Position numbers and translations under genes: made by a program. A DNA stretch of 64,000 bases, taken from Stutzerimonas stutzeri RCH2 (lineage in GTDB: Bacteria; Pseudomonadota; Gammaproteobacteria; Pseudomonadales; Pseudomonadaceae). The notes below the pieces were generated by a model. The model saw nothing but the letters and a program-made list of their open reading frames with translations. It was not told the origin of the DNA and ran no database searches. The DNA lies in contig NC_019936.1 in NCBI RefSeq assembly GCF_000327065.1, positions 1,612,001 through 1,676,000 of the forward strand, written 5' to 3'. The first letter of the stretch is position 1. The number at the start of each line of letters is the position of its first letter. Below, piece by piece: positions 36,582-44,712 of the stretch.

Positions 36582-37677
36582 ATGGAAATCAACCCGATCC
36601 TTAACAGCATCAAGGACCTGTCCGAGCGCACCCTGTCAATTCGGGGGTATCTTTGACTACGATCAGAAGCATGATCGTCTCGTCGAAGTAAACCGCGAAC
36701 TCGAAGACCCCAACGTCTGGAACAAGCCCGAATACGCCCAGAGCCTGGGCCGTGAACGCGCCACCCTGGCGCAGATTGTCGAAACCATCGACGATCTGAC
36801 CGGTAGCCTGGCCGATTCGCGCGACCTGCTCGACATGGCCGCCGAAGAAAACGACGAAGGCGCGGTGAACGATATCGTGGCCGAAGTCGAGCGCCTGCGC
36901 GAAATTCTCGAGAAGCTCGAGTTCCGCCGCATGTTCAGCCACGAGATGGACCCCAACAACTGCTACCTCGATATCCAGGCTGGCTCCGGCGGTACCGAGG
37001 CCCAGGACTGGGCCAACATCCTGCTGCGTATGTACCTGCGCTGGGCCGACAAGCGCGGCTTCAGCGCCGAGATCGTCGAGCTGTCCGAGGGCGAAGTTGC
37101 CGGCATCAAGGGTGCGACGGTGCACATCAAGGGCGAATACGCCTTCGGCTGGCTGCGCACCGAGATCGGCGTGCACCGCCTGGTGCGCAAGAGCCCGTTC
37201 GACTCCGGCGCCCGTCGCCACACCTCGTTCTCAGCGGTGTTCGTATCGCCCGAGATCGACGATAAGGTGGAGATCGAGATCAACCCGGCCGACCTGCGCA
37301 TCGACACCTACCGCTCCTCCGGTGCCGGTGGTCAGCACGTAAACACTACCGATTCGGCCGTGCGTATCACCCACGTGCCGACCAATACCGTGGTGGCCTG
37401 TCAGAACGAGCGTTCCCAGCACGCCAACAAGGACACCGCCATGAAGATGCTACGGGCCCGGTTGTACGAGCAGGAAATGCAGAAGCGCAATGCGGCGTCC
37501 CAGGCGCTGGAAGACACCAAGTCCGATATCGGCTGGGGCCATCAGATCCGCTCGTATGTGCTTGATGACTCGCGCATCAAGGATCTGCGTACCGGTGTGG
37601 AGCGCAGCGATTGCCAGAAGGTGCTCGACGGCGACCTCGACGGGTACCTCGAAGCCAGCCTGAAACAGGGGCTCTGA
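36582..37677 (+). CDS. prfB: Peptide chain release factor 2, with programmed +1 frameshift
   Basis: RF2 ends translation at UGA and UAA. Translation starts at ATG 36582 ([16 protein letters not shown]) and runs 24 codons to the in-frame TGA at 36654-36656. The slippery site CTT-TGA-C is preceded by the Shine-Dalgarno-like CGGGGGT, the classic autoregulatory signal. A +1 shift continues from GAC 36655 to give 364 residues. The stop-recognition tripeptide SPF (204-206) and the catalytic GGQ (249-251, [10 protein letters not shown]) are present. The interruption is regulatory, not a mutation. lysS follows after 64 bp. Confidence 0.97.
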
Positions 37678-37741
37678 GAGCAGCTGCAAGCCTCAAGCCG
37701 CAAGCACCCCCATTGAAACGATTTGACCGGGACGACCCGCA

Positions 37742-39244
37742 ATGAGCGAACAACCGCTGAACCAGCACGCCATCCAAGAGGAAGAAAACAAGCTGATCGC
37801 CCAGCGCAAGGAAAAGCTTGCTGCCGTGCGCGAGCAGGGCAATGCCTTCCCCAATGACTTCCGTCGCGACAGCTATGCAGGCGACCTGCAGAAACAGTAC
37901 GCCGAGAAGACCAAGGAGGAGCTGGAGGCGGCGGCCATTCCGGTCAAGGTCGCCGGGCGCATCATGCTCAACCGCGGGCCGTTCATGGTGCTGCAGGATA
38001 TGAGCGGGCGCATCCAGGTCTATGTCGATCGCAAGACGCTGCCGGCCGAGCAGGTCGAGGCGGTCAAGCACTTCGACCTGGGCGACATCATTGCCGCCGA
38101 GGGCACACTGGCGCGCTCCGGCAAGGGCGACCTGTACGTCTACATGAACAGCGTGCGTCTGCTGACCAAGTCGCTGCGTCCGCTGCCGGACAAGTTTCAC
38201 GGCCTGACCGACACCGAGCAGCGCTATCGCCAGCGCTACGTCGATCTGATGGTCAATGAGGAAGTCCGCGAAACATTCCGCGTGCGCTCCCAGGTCATCT
38301 CGCATATCCGCAAATTCCTCGCCGAGCGTCACTTCCTCGAAGTGGAAACGCCGATGCTGCAGACCATCCCCGGCGGCGCTGCGGCCAAACCGTTCGAGAC
38401 CCATCATAACGCGCTGGACATGCCGATGTTCCTGCGTATCGCGCCGGAGCTGTACTTGAAGCGTCTGGTAGTGGGTGGCTTCGAACGCGTGTTCGAGATC
38501 AACCGCAACTTCCGTAACGAAGGCGTCTCGACCCGGCACAACCCCGAGTTCACCATGCTCGAGTTCTACCAGGCCTACGCCGACTACGAGGACAACATGG
38601 ACCTCACCGAGGAGCTGTTCCGCGAGCTGGCCCAGGCTGTGCTCGGCAGCACCGACGTGCCCTATGGCGACAAGGTGTTCCACTTCGGCGAGCCGTTCGC
38701 GCGGCTGTCGGTGTTCGACTCGATCCTCAAGTACAACCCGGAAATCTCCGCGGATGACCTGAACGACGTCGAGAAGGCTCGTGCCATCGCCAAGAAGGCC
38801 GGCGCCAAGCTGCTCGGTCACGAAGGGCTGGGCAAGCTGCAGGTGATGATTTTCGAGGAGCTGGTCGAGCACAAGCTGGAGCAGCCGCATTTCATCACCG
38901 AGTACCCGTTCGAGGTTTCGCCGCTGGCGCGTCGTAACGACCGCAATCCCAATGTTACCGATCGCTTCGAACTGTTCATCGGTGGTCGTGAAATCGCCAA
39001 CGCCTATTCCGAGCTCAACGACGCCGAGGATCAGGCCGAGCGCTTCCATGCCCAGGTGGCCGACAAGGATGCCGGCGATGACGAAGCCATGCACTTCGAC
39101 GCCGACTTCGTTCGTGCACTGGAATACGGCATGCCGCCGACTGCCGGCGAGGGCATCGGTATCGACCGTCTGGTGATGCTGCTGACCAACTCGCCGTCGA
39201 TCCGCGACGTGATCCTCTTCCCGCACATGCGACCGGAAGTCTGA
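37742..39244 (+). CDS. lysS: Lysyl-tRNA synthetase (class II)
   Basis: A 500-residue class II enzyme. The N-terminal OB-fold anticodon domain (about 60-160) contains [17 protein letters not shown]. The catalytic core has motif 2 ([20 protein letters not shown]) and motif 3 ([15 protein letters not shown]). It charges tRNA-Lys. The prfB-lysS order is conserved in gamma-proteobacteria and suggests a shared transcript here as well. Confidence 0.97.
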   Translation: MSEQPLNQHAIQEEENKLIAQRKEKLAAVREQGNAFPNDFRRDSYAGDLQKQYAEKTKEELEAAAIPVKVAGRIMLNRGPFMVLQDMSGRIQVYVDRKTLPAEQVEAVKHFDLGDIIAAEGTLARSGKGDLYVYMNSVRLLTKSLRPLPDKFHGLTDTEQRYRQRYVDLMVNEEVRETFRVRSQVISHIRKFLAERHFLEVETPMLQTIPGGAAAKPFETHHNALDMPMFLRIAPELYLKRLVVGGFERVFEINRNFRNEGVSTRHNPEFTMLEFYQAYADYEDNMDLTEELFRELAQAVLGSTDVPYGDKVFHFGEPFARLSVFDSILKYNPEISADDLNDVEKARAIAKKAGAKLLGHEGLGKLQVMIFEELVEHKLEQPHFITEYPFEVSPLARRNDRNPNVTDRFELFIGGREIANAYSELNDAEDQAERFHAQVADKDAGDDEAMHFDADFVRALEYGMPPTAGEGIGIDRLVMLLTNSPSIRDVILFPHMRPEV

Positions 39245-39339
39245 TCCACTGACTGCGAAGGTCACCGACCCGCAGTGTGCTGGCGCAGGCATCTGCGGGT
39301 ATAACCTCAACGGTACGGATCATCCGTGAAGAGGTAGTG

Positions 39340-40635
39340 ATGAACACCCGTAACAACCTGGACGAATACCAGAGCATCGTGCGTGCGCTGTCCGACCGTA
39401 TCGTCGAGGCGCAAACCCCGGTGCGCGTGCTGGACGCGGTGAAGTGGGACGAGAGTACCCGCCAGGGCTTTTTCGCCACCAAGGGCCGTGAGCTGCCGAA
39501 GATCGATCGCGGCTACTACGAGGGTCGGCCACTGGCCTTCGATTCCAGCGCGAAGAAGCAGGAATTCCAGGACATCGAGCGCGACATTACCCGTCAGCTC
39601 GGCCAGTTCAACCCGGTCGGGCAGATCATGCGGCGCATGTGCAAGGAATACCGCATGGTCATCCGCATGCTCGAAGCGCGGGGCACGCCGGACTTCGGCA
39701 TGATCTCCCAGGAGCTCTACGGCGCGGCATCCGATGCCTTCCACGCGGGCGATCCAACCCTGGCCGACCTCGGCCTGATGCTCTCCGACTACCTGAACAA
39801 CATCGCTGATCGCGGCGACCTGCGTGACGAGCCGAAGAATCTAACCGCGCCGCAGGCCGTCGAGCTGCTGCAGAAGCGGTTGGATGTGGTGTTCGGCGAA
39901 GGCGAGGGCGTGATCCGTGTCTTCGAATCCGACGGCATCCTCGCCGATGCCGCGGCTGGCGCCGATTACATCAAGATCCGCAGCGATGCGCTGTTCAACG
40001 AGCGTGATGTGCGCGCACTGGAAGTGCACGAAGGGCTGGTGCATGTCGGCACTACACTCAACGGGCAGAACCAGCCAATCTGCACCTTCCTCGCCAAGGG
40101 GCCGCCGTCTTCCACGGTGACTCAGGAAGGTCTGGCAATCCTGATGGAGGTGATCGCCTTCGCCTCCTACCCGACGCGCCTGCGCAAGCTGACCAACCGC
40201 ACCCGCGCCATTCACATGGCCGAGGAGGGTGCCGACTTTCTCGACGTGTTCGCCTTCTTCCGCGAGCAGGGCTATGGCGACGACGAGAGCTACAGCAACG
40301 CCAGCCGCGTGTTCCGTGGCTCGACGCCGGATGGCTTGCCCTTCACCAAGGACCTGTCCTACCTGAAGGGCTTCATCATGATCTACAACTACATCCAGCT
40401 CGCCGTGCGCAAGGGCCAGCTCGAGCAGATCCCGTTGCTGTTCTGCGGCAAGACCACGCTGGAGGACATGCGCACGCTGCGCCAGCTGGTGGACGAAGGC
40501 ATGGTGGTGCCGCCCAAGTATCTGCCGCAGCAGTTTCAGGATCTCAACGCACTATCGGCCTGGATGTGTTTCTCCAACTTCCTCAATCACCTGAGTCTGG
40601 ATCGTATCGAAGCCGACTACGCCAACATTCTCTGA
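39340..40635 (+). CDS. QEGLA-motif zinc metallopeptidase-like protein (DUF1704)
   Basis: A 431-residue protein of the DUF1704 family, annotated elsewhere as 'flavohemoglobin expression-modulating QEGLA motif protein'. It has a gluzincin-like site: H230-E-G-L-V-H235 (EXXXH variant) with the downstream QEGLA (262-266) supplying the third ligand glutamate. Eukaryotic relatives are MATCAP-type tyrosine carboxypeptidases. The bacterial substrate is unknown. ATG 39340 lies after GAGG; the frame opens further upstream without family similarity. It heads four closely spaced same-strand genes after lysS. Confidence 0.85.
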   Translation: MNTRNNLDEYQSIVRALSDRIVEAQTPVRVLDAVKWDESTRQGFFATKGRELPKIDRGYYEGRPLAFDSSAKKQEFQDIERDITRQLGQFNPVGQIMRRMCKEYRMVIRMLEARGTPDFGMISQELYGAASDAFHAGDPTLADLGLMLSDYLNNIADRGDLRDEPKNLTAPQAVELLQKRLDVVFGEGEGVIRVFESDGILADAAAGADYIKIRSDALFNERDVRALEVHEGLVHVGTTLNGQNQPICTFLAKGPPSSTVTQEGLAILMEVIAFASYPTRLRKLTNRTRAIHMAEEGADFLDVFAFFREQGYGDDESYSNASRVFRGSTPDGLPFTKDLSYLKGFIMIYNYIQLAVRKGQLEQIPLLFCGKTTLEDMRTLRQLVDEGMVVPPKYLPQQFQDLNALSAWMCFSNFLNHLSLDRIEADYANIL

Positions 40636-40677
40636 TCCCGAACACCGGATACACCTCACGCAAGGAAGCGTAACGAC

Positions 40678-41337
40678 ATGGAAAACCCCGTCTTTGCCCG
40701 TCGGTCCAGCCCGCTGGACCGCACCCTCTCGGCTGGCGCCTACAACCTCGTCATTGGCCTGACCCTTTGCTGGGGCTTCTGGGTCAACTGGTGGATGGTG
40801 GGCAACATCCCCGTCGAGTCCATTCGCAGCACCCATCCCTGGTTGTTCGTTGGCGGCTACTTCGCCAGCTGCCTGACCGGTGCCTGGCTGTTCCATCGTT
40901 CGAACAAGCCCTGGGTGAGCTTCCTTGGTTACAACCTGGTGGTGGTGCCGTTCGGGTTGGTCGTCAACCTGGTAGTCAGCCGCTACGACAGCGCGCTGGT
41001 GCATGAGGCGATCCGCATCACGGCACTGGTAACCCTGGGCATGATGCTGCTGGGCACGCTGTTTCCGAGGTTCTTTGCCAGCATCGCCCGTGCGCTGACA
41101 GTGGCGCTGCTGCTGGTGATCGTCGTCGAGCTGGTCGAGCTGTTCATCCTCGGTATCCACCATGGTGTGATCGACTGGATCGTCGTGCTGATCTTCTGCG
41201 GATATGTCGGCGTTGACTGGGGGCGGGCAAACCAGATTCCCAAAACCCTGGACAACGCCATCGACAGCGCTGCGGCGCTCTATATGGACATCATCAACCT
41301 GTTCCTGCGTATCCTGCGCATTCTCGGGCGCAAGTAG
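40678..41337 (+). CDS. Bax inhibitor-1/YccA-like multi-pass membrane protein
   Basis: A 219-residue protein with six or seven hydrophobic helices. It starts in the cytoplasm ([20 protein letters not shown]) and continues [20 protein letters not shown]. Later helices include [18 protein letters not shown] and [20 protein letters not shown]. Layout and the D-rich C-terminal half fit the Bax-inhibitor-1/TMBIM superfamily, whose bacterial members are proposed proton-gated calcium channels. The assignment is moderate because only general features can be seen. AAGGAAG precedes the start, 42 bp after the QEGLA gene. Confidence 0.65.
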   Translation: MENPVFARRSSPLDRTLSAGAYNLVIGLTLCWGFWVNWWMVGNIPVESIRSTHPWLFVGGYFASCLTGAWLFHRSNKPWVSFLGYNLVVVPFGLVVNLVVSRYDSALVHEAIRITALVTLGMMLLGTLFPRFFASIARALTVALLLVIVVELVELFILGIHHGVIDWIVVLIFCGYVGVDWGRANQIPKTLDNAIDSAAALYMDIINLFLRILRILGRK

Positions 41338-41393
41338 ACAGGGGCAGCCAAGCCGCTCGCGCCGCGCTGCAATCACAGGATCAGGAGCTCGCC

Positions 41394-42140
41394 GTGGCCA
41401 GTCACGAACTCGAATACGAAATCCTCGGACAGTCCGCGCAGAGCGTGGAAATCATCCTCGATCCCGGCGAGACGGTGATCGCCGAGGCCGGCGCGATGAA
41501 CTACATGACCGATGGCGTGCGCTTCGAGGCACGCATGGGCGACGGCTCGGCGAGCGGTGTGCTCGGCAAGCTGTGGGGCATGGGCAAGCGGATGATCACC
41601 GGCGAGTCGCTGTTCCTCACCCATTTCACCAACCAGGGCAAGGGACAGGCACGGGTTGCCTTCGCAGCGCCGTATCCGGGTACGGTGGTGCCGGTAGACC
41701 TCGCGGCGCTCGGTGGTCAATTGATCTGCCAGAAGGACGCTTTTCTCTGTGCGGCCTATGGCACGCGGATCGGCATCAGCTTCAGCAAGCGTATCGGTGC
41801 CGGCTTCTTCGGCGGCGAGGGCTTCATTCTGCAGCGCCTGGATGGCGACGGGCTGGCCTTCGTTCACGCCGGCGGTACGGTGATCCGCAAGGAGCTGAAC
41901 AACGAAACCCTGCGCCTGGATACGGGTTGTCTGGTGGCTTTCACGCCGGGCATCGACTACGACATCCAGCTGGCTGGTGGGCTGCGCAGCATGCTGTTCG
42001 GTGGTGAAGGGCTGCTGCTGACTACGCTCAAGGGCACCGGCAGCGTCTGGATCCAGAGCTTGCCGTTCTCGCGGTTGGCCGAGCGGGTCTATGAGGCCAC
42101 CTATCAGGCGCGTGGCGAAACCCGTGCCGGCGGCAAATGA
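41394..42140 (+). CDS. AIM24/TIGR00266 family protein
   Basis: A 248-residue soluble protein with the double beta-barrel-like pattern of the AIM24 family: [15 protein letters not shown] opening ([17 protein letters not shown]), [18 protein letters not shown], and [17 protein letters not shown] ([13 protein letters not shown]) repeats with many glycines. AIM24 in yeast is a mitochondrial inner-membrane protein needed for cristae structure; the bacterial function is unknown. The start is GTG 41394 with CAGGAG seven bases upstream. It lies 56 bp after the Bax-inhibitor-like gene. Confidence 0.88.
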   Translation: MASHELEYEILGQSAQSVEIILDPGETVIAEAGAMNYMTDGVRFEARMGDGSASGVLGKLWGMGKRMITGESLFLTHFTNQGKGQARVAFAAPYPGTVVPVDLAALGGQLICQKDAFLCAAYGTRIGISFSKRIGAGFFGGEGFILQRLDGDGLAFVHAGGTVIRKELNNETLRLDTGCLVAFTPGIDYDIQLAGGLRSMLFGGEGLLLTTLKGTGSVWIQSLPFSRLAERVYEATYQARGETRAGGK

Positions 42141-42199
42141 GCTGACGCCGGAGCACTCGAATTTGCCACAATGCGCGCTTTGGCCCGCTGAGATCGTCC

Positions 42200-42526
42200 A
42201 TGTCCGAACGCAATCCCATTCCGCTGATCCTCACCGCCATCGGCAGCGTGGTCGGCACCGTCGCCGTGCTGACCTACTACGGCTATGTGCATATCGCCAA
42301 GCCTGAAGACGCACTGCTGTTGGCGGACTACACCATGCTCAAGACCGTTCCTGGCGAAGACTACCGGGTATCGCTGAAGCCGGCCTCGCAGGTGGCGCAG
42401 TGCATCGATGGCGTGCTGGTGCTGTTCGATACCGAGCAGAAGGGCCTGACCGGTGTGCTGGTGGACAACAAAAAGCGCGCCGTGCGTTGCATGGAAGAAC
42501 AGGTTCCGGCAGGCCTGCTGCGCTGA
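42200..42526 (+). CDS. Small single-pass membrane protein of unknown function
   Basis: A 108-residue protein with one N-terminal helix (PLILTAIGSVVGTVAVLTYYGYV, residues about 7-30) and a soluble C-terminal domain that contains two cysteines (QCIDGVLVLFD and RCMEEQVP). The domain would probably face the periplasm. I do not recognise a family. Spacing of 59 bp from the AIM24-like gene and the terminator immediately downstream make it the last gene of the unit. Confidence 0.7.
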   Translation: MSERNPIPLILTAIGSVVGTVAVLTYYGYVHIAKPEDALLLADYTMLKTVPGEDYRVSLKPASQVAQCIDGVLVLFDTEQKGLTGVLVDNKKRAVRCMEEQVPAGLLR

Positions 42527-42555
42527 GGGTCGGCTGCCCCGCGACCTGAAACGAA

Positions 42556-42591
42556 AACGCTCCCGACGCGAGTGATGGCGTCGGGAGCGTT
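42556..42591. terminator. Strong bidirectional terminator
   Basis: Fourteen-base perfect arms AACGCTCCCGACGC and GCGTCGGGAGCGTT enclose GAGTGATG. It separates the 39.3-42.5 kb gene unit from the convergent OmpA-like gene. Confidence 0.85.
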
Positions 42592-42614
42592 CGTTCAGCC
42601 GGTACTGTGCTGGA

Positions 42615-43397
42615 TCAGCGCATCGACGAGCGAGGTGCCACCGGCTTGTTGTCGTCGGAGATCGTCACTTCCACGCGACGATTCATGGCACGGCCGGCCG
42701 AGTCGCTGTTGCTTGCTACCGGGTATTCCTTGCCATAACCCTGCGACACGATGCGCTGTGGGTCGACGCCCATCTTCACCAGCGCGGCGCGCACCGAGTT
42801 GGCCCGGCGTTCTGAGAGGCGCTGATTGTATTCGGCGGAACCGGTGCTGTCGGTGTAGCCCTCGACGATCACCTTGCGCTCGGCGTTGTCGTTGAGGAAA
42901 TCAGCCAGTTTCTGCACGCTGCGCATGCCACCCGGCTTAAGCTCGGCGCGGTCCAGATCGAACAGCACGTCACCGAAGGTCACCAGCGTACCGCGCTCGG
43001 TCTGCTTGGCCTGCATGTCTTCCTGGAGCTTGCGGATCTGAGCATCGCGGGCTTCCAGACGCGCTTCGGCACGCTGGGCCGAGGCCTTGCCCAGATTATC
43101 TTCGGCAGCACGCAGAGCGATCGTCTGCTCGGCGAGTTCGATGCGACGCTTGGTCAGGTAGGCCAGCTGATCGACCGTTTCCCTGTCGGCATCGTTGAGA
43201 TAGGCCTTGTTCGCCTTGTCCAGCATGTTGCTGGCGTCCTGGGTTTCCAGCGCGGCGACTTTGCTGGCTCGCGAGTCGCTTTGCAGTGCAGAGAAGCTGC
43301 TGCGGGCTTCTTCCAGGTTCTCGTTGGGCTGGTTGGCGCAGGCTACCAGGCCGATGCTCAGGGCCAACATGGTAGGTAGAGTTACGAGCTTGTGCAT
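42615..43397 (-). CDS. OmpA-family outer membrane lipoprotein
   Basis: A 260-residue precursor. The lipobox LVAC (C20) is preceded by a short signal. Residues about 30-130 form a helical, coiled-coil-like domain rich in A, E and R. The C-terminal OmpA peptidoglycan-binding domain (about 140-250) contains FGDVLFDLDRAELKPGG, EGYTDSTGSAEYNQRLSERR and MNRRVEVTI. It would tie the outer membrane to the cell wall. Length, layout and the DUF4398 partner upstream resemble the P. aeruginosa lipoprotein called LptF (PA3692), not the LPS exporter of that name; this is from memory. Confidence 0.88.
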   Translation of the reverse strand: MHKLVTLPTMLALSIGLVACANQPNENLEEARSSFSALQSDSRASKVAALETQDASNMLDKANKAYLNDADRETVDQLAYLTKRRIELAEQTIALRAAEDNLGKASAQRAEARLEARDAQIRKLQEDMQAKQTERGTLVTFGDVLFDLDRAELKPGGMRSVQKLADFLNDNAERKVIVEGYTDSTGSAEYNQRLSERRANSVRAALVKMGVDPQRIVSQGYGKEYPVASNSDSAGRAMNRRVEVTISDDNKPVAPRSSMR

Positions 43398-43443
43398 GAC
43401 GAGTTCATCCTATGGCTATAAATGGAATGGCGGCTTGGCGAAA

Positions 43444-43836
43444 TCAGCGAACGTTGCGCATACCTTCTTCGCGTAGTTCCTGGATTCCCTGCTGCGCGTC
43501 GTCGACGGCTTTCTGAGCCTTGGCCGCTTCAGCCTTGCGCTCAGCGACACGGGCATCCCATTCGGCCTGTTCGGCCAGCTTGCGGGCTTCTTCGTAGTTT
43601 TCCTTCTGCATGGCCATTTCAGCCTGCTTCCACTTCTCCTGCGCGGCACGCATTTCGACCGCTGCGTACTCGGGGCCGCCGGCACTCACGGCGCTGCGCA
43701 CCGCTGATTCAGTCACGGCGAACTGCTCGGTCGGCGGGTTGCCTGCACACGCCGTCAGCAGCAGGCCGCCAAGGGCAATGGCTGCCAGCTTGGGTAGCTG
43801 AAATCTCGAAGCGTGGGTTGCGACAGCTTTGTTCAT
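43444..43836 (-). CDS. DUF4398 lipoprotein
   Basis: A 130-residue precursor with a lipoprotein signal (LAAIALGGLLLTAC) and a helical, coiled-coil-prone mature part of the DUF4398 type (AVEMRAAQEKWKQAEMAMQK, ARKLAEQAEWDARVAERK). It is 46 bp upstream of the OmpA-like gene on the same strand. The two probably act together at the outer membrane; the role is unknown. Confidence 0.85.
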   Translation of the reverse strand: MNKAVATHASRFQLPKLAAIALGGLLLTACAGNPPTEQFAVTESAVRSAVSAGGPEYAAVEMRAAQEKWKQAEMAMQKENYEEARKLAEQAEWDARVAERKAEAAKAQKAVDDAQQGIQELREEGMRNVR

Positions 43837-44066
43837 GGTCAGTCTCCAGTTCGAATGGCATACGGATAGCTACCGTCCCTGGCTGGGCAGTGCTGATTAG
43901 GTCACTACCGATGTCGGGACATATTTTTGTGAGGCCTGGCGGCGCCAATCGTTCAGTTGAAATTGCCGAGCTAGAGCGGCTGTCACGAAGACTGTCGGGA
44001 CGGATGAACAGCCGGGGACCTGCCGTACGGGCGGCTGGGAATGGTTACGCAGCGGTGGGGAGGCGA

Positions 44067-44085
44067 GGCGCCCAGGCAGGGCGCC
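44067..44085. repeat. Small GC-rich hairpin in the 275-bp gap
   Basis: GGCGCCC-AGGCA-GGGCGCC is a perfect 7-bp stem 27 bp past the stop of the following minus-strand gene. No T-run follows. Nothing else is recognisable in 43837-44111. Confidence 0.35.
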
Positions 44086-44111
44086 GGCGCGGCAAGGGCT
44101 GTGCTTACCGC

Positions 44112-44462
44112 TCAGCTAGACGATGTGGGCGAGGCCTCTTCGTCGAGCATGCGCTTGAGGTGCCTGCGCGAAAGCTCGAGGAAACGAGGGGTGGGGCCGA
44201 CGTCCTCGTAGACCGGATCACCCTGTTCGTCAGTGGCGATCACCTGCGTGCCGCGCACGTAGGGCAGGCTGGTTTCAACGGCTTCAAGTGCCGCGCCGAC
44301 CAGTTCGCCGAGCAGCGCCTCGGTACTGCGCTTGGGGTACATCTCGGCAAGCGCCGCAAGCCGCGCCGCGCTTTCGACGTCCAGCGGAATGCTGTAAGTG
44401 GTCTGACTCATGTGGCCTTTGGCGTCCCGTTCCCAATGGCTGACAAGCTCGGAAATTCTCAT
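44112..44462 (-). CDS. Small conserved protein (annotated in Pseudomonas as type 1 pili tip component)
   Basis: A 116-residue cytoplasmic-looking protein. The central part SIPLDVESAARLAALAEMYP-type segment followed by KRSTEALLGELVGAALEAVE resembles a ribbon-helix-helix or small helical regulator more than a pilin subunit; no signal peptide is present. The family name used in pseudomonads is therefore doubtful. AAAGGAG lies at good distance from ATG 44462; an internal ATG at 44411 is possible. It is divergent from ppc, as in P. aeruginosa. Confidence 0.75.
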   Translation of the reverse strand: MRISELVSHWERDAKGHMSQTTYSIPLDVESAARLAALAEMYPKRSTEALLGELVGAALEAVETSLPYVRGTQVIATDEQGDPVYEDVGPTPRFLELSRRHLKRMLDEEASPTSSS

Positions 44463-44712
44463 GATTACTCCTTTGCCCGCGCTTACGAGCGGTAATGAAA
44501 CGTAGCTTTCATGCCGCTGCCCAACGTTGCCAACACTGACGTCTTGTCATGGCCCGGCGTGGTGGGCACTCTGGTTGGAGATATTTTCAGCGTAGCCGTT
44601 CAGGATCGTTTTCCCAGCGGAGCGTCTGATGCAATGCGGCGCACCGGTCGCATAGTTCGGACGAGGCTCGCGAAACTCATTTGGCCGTATTGGCGGGAGG
44701 AGCAAGAAGGTC

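Noticed and set aside
36582..36656. prfB as a disrupted gene because of TGA at codon 25
   Set aside because: The context is the conserved +1 frameshift signal of release factor 2, not damage.
37577..39310. A 577-codon minus-strand frame over lysS
   Set aside because: Antisense of a complete lysyl-tRNA synthetase; composition typical of a shadow frame.
43422..44495. A 357-codon plus-strand frame spanning the 275-bp gap
   Set aside because: It overlaps two genuine minus-strand genes almost completely and shows no domain. The gap itself looks non-coding.
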